NCBI RefSeq assembly: GCF_008369105.1
Contig: NZ_VINQ01000008.1
Coordinates: forward strand, 62,001 to 126,000
Length of the DNA: 64,000 nt
From: Aquicoccus porphyridii
Lineage (GTDB): Bacteria > Pseudomonadota > Alphaproteobacteria > Rhodobacterales > Rhodobacteraceae
Direction: 5' to 3'
Part shown: positions 63,979 to 64,000 of the stretch, piece by piece
Layout: each line of letters begins with the position of its first letter
Position numbering within the stretch: position 1 is the stretch's first letter
Program-made: the position numbers and the translations under genes
The notes under the pieces: generated by a model
The model's input: the letters and a program-made list of their open reading frames with translations, nothing else
What the model was told of the DNA's origin: nothing
Databases searched by the model: none

Positions 63979-64000
63979 GCGGCGCATGTGCCGTTGACGC

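Overview
The window is chromosomal DNA of a high-GC alphaproteobacterium, most likely a marine Rhodobacteraceae (Roseobacter-type) species. The evidence is the base composition, an alphaproteobacterial Fur/Mur-type regulator, the prfA-prmC-DUF4167 and lptF-lptG-lptD-surA-pdxA-rsmA orders, the glmU-glmS pair divergent from gph, and intergenic motifs resembling ones I associate with this family. There is no phage, IS element, CRISPR array or rRNA operon. One tRNA gene (tRNA-Asp, GTC) is present. The gene content is mostly housekeeping, with two accessory catabolic clusters and a few lower-GC genes.

Layout. 0-12 kb: a P-loop kinase without the Walker A lysine, kynureninase behind a perfect palindrome, a fur-transporter-osmC unit, an RNA helicase, PhzF, an EEP nuclease, two membrane proteins, SelO, and a nucleoside hydrolase coupled to an acetyltransferase. 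12-18.3 kb: an orphan iron-binding protein, mazG, a tandem pair of M20 amidohydrolases and an agmatinase-like gene. 18.2-30 kb: prfA-prmC, a DUF4167 gene with a folded 5' leader, a lower-GC SDR gene flanked by a 41-bp inverted repeat, then the outer-membrane biogenesis operon on the minus strand. 30-45.7 kb: pepA-holC, a racemase, a drug-efflux transporter, ndk, tRNA-Asp, a sulfotransferase-like/glycosyltransferase pair, a 47-codon secreted peptide gene, an SDR, a methyltransferase-like membrane protein, pntAB, an enoyl-CoA hydratase, DUF3422 and a YeeE-type sulfur transporter. 45.9-57.5 kb: a dipeptide/oligopeptide ABC transporter (binding protein and two permeases on minus; fused ATPase on plus) divergent from an SDR, an ArgE-like deacylase, a DadA-like FAD oxidoreductase and a second tandem pair of M20 amidohydrolases. 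57.5-64 kb: moaA, a lipoprotein, an AlkD-type glycosylase gene, glmS, glmU and gph.

How the genes work together. The 45.9-57.5 kb block reads as one uptake-and-catabolism module. The transporter would import short peptides or N-acyl amino acids, three M20 enzymes would remove acyl groups or split the amide, and the FAD oxidoreductase would oxidise the amine released. A smaller M20 pair with an agmatinase-like enzyme sits 40 kb away. The lpt/surA genes build the outer membrane, glmU/glmS feed its sugar precursors, and pntAB supplies NADPH.

The most unusual material is non-coding: (i) a 41-bp inverted repeat around the SDR gene; (ii) a 135-bp repeat present twice with wobble-compensated hairpins; (iii) a short GAGTATTT...CAAGA element found four times after plus-strand genes; (iv) a nested hairpin leader on the DUF4167 gene; (v) several clean operators or promoters.
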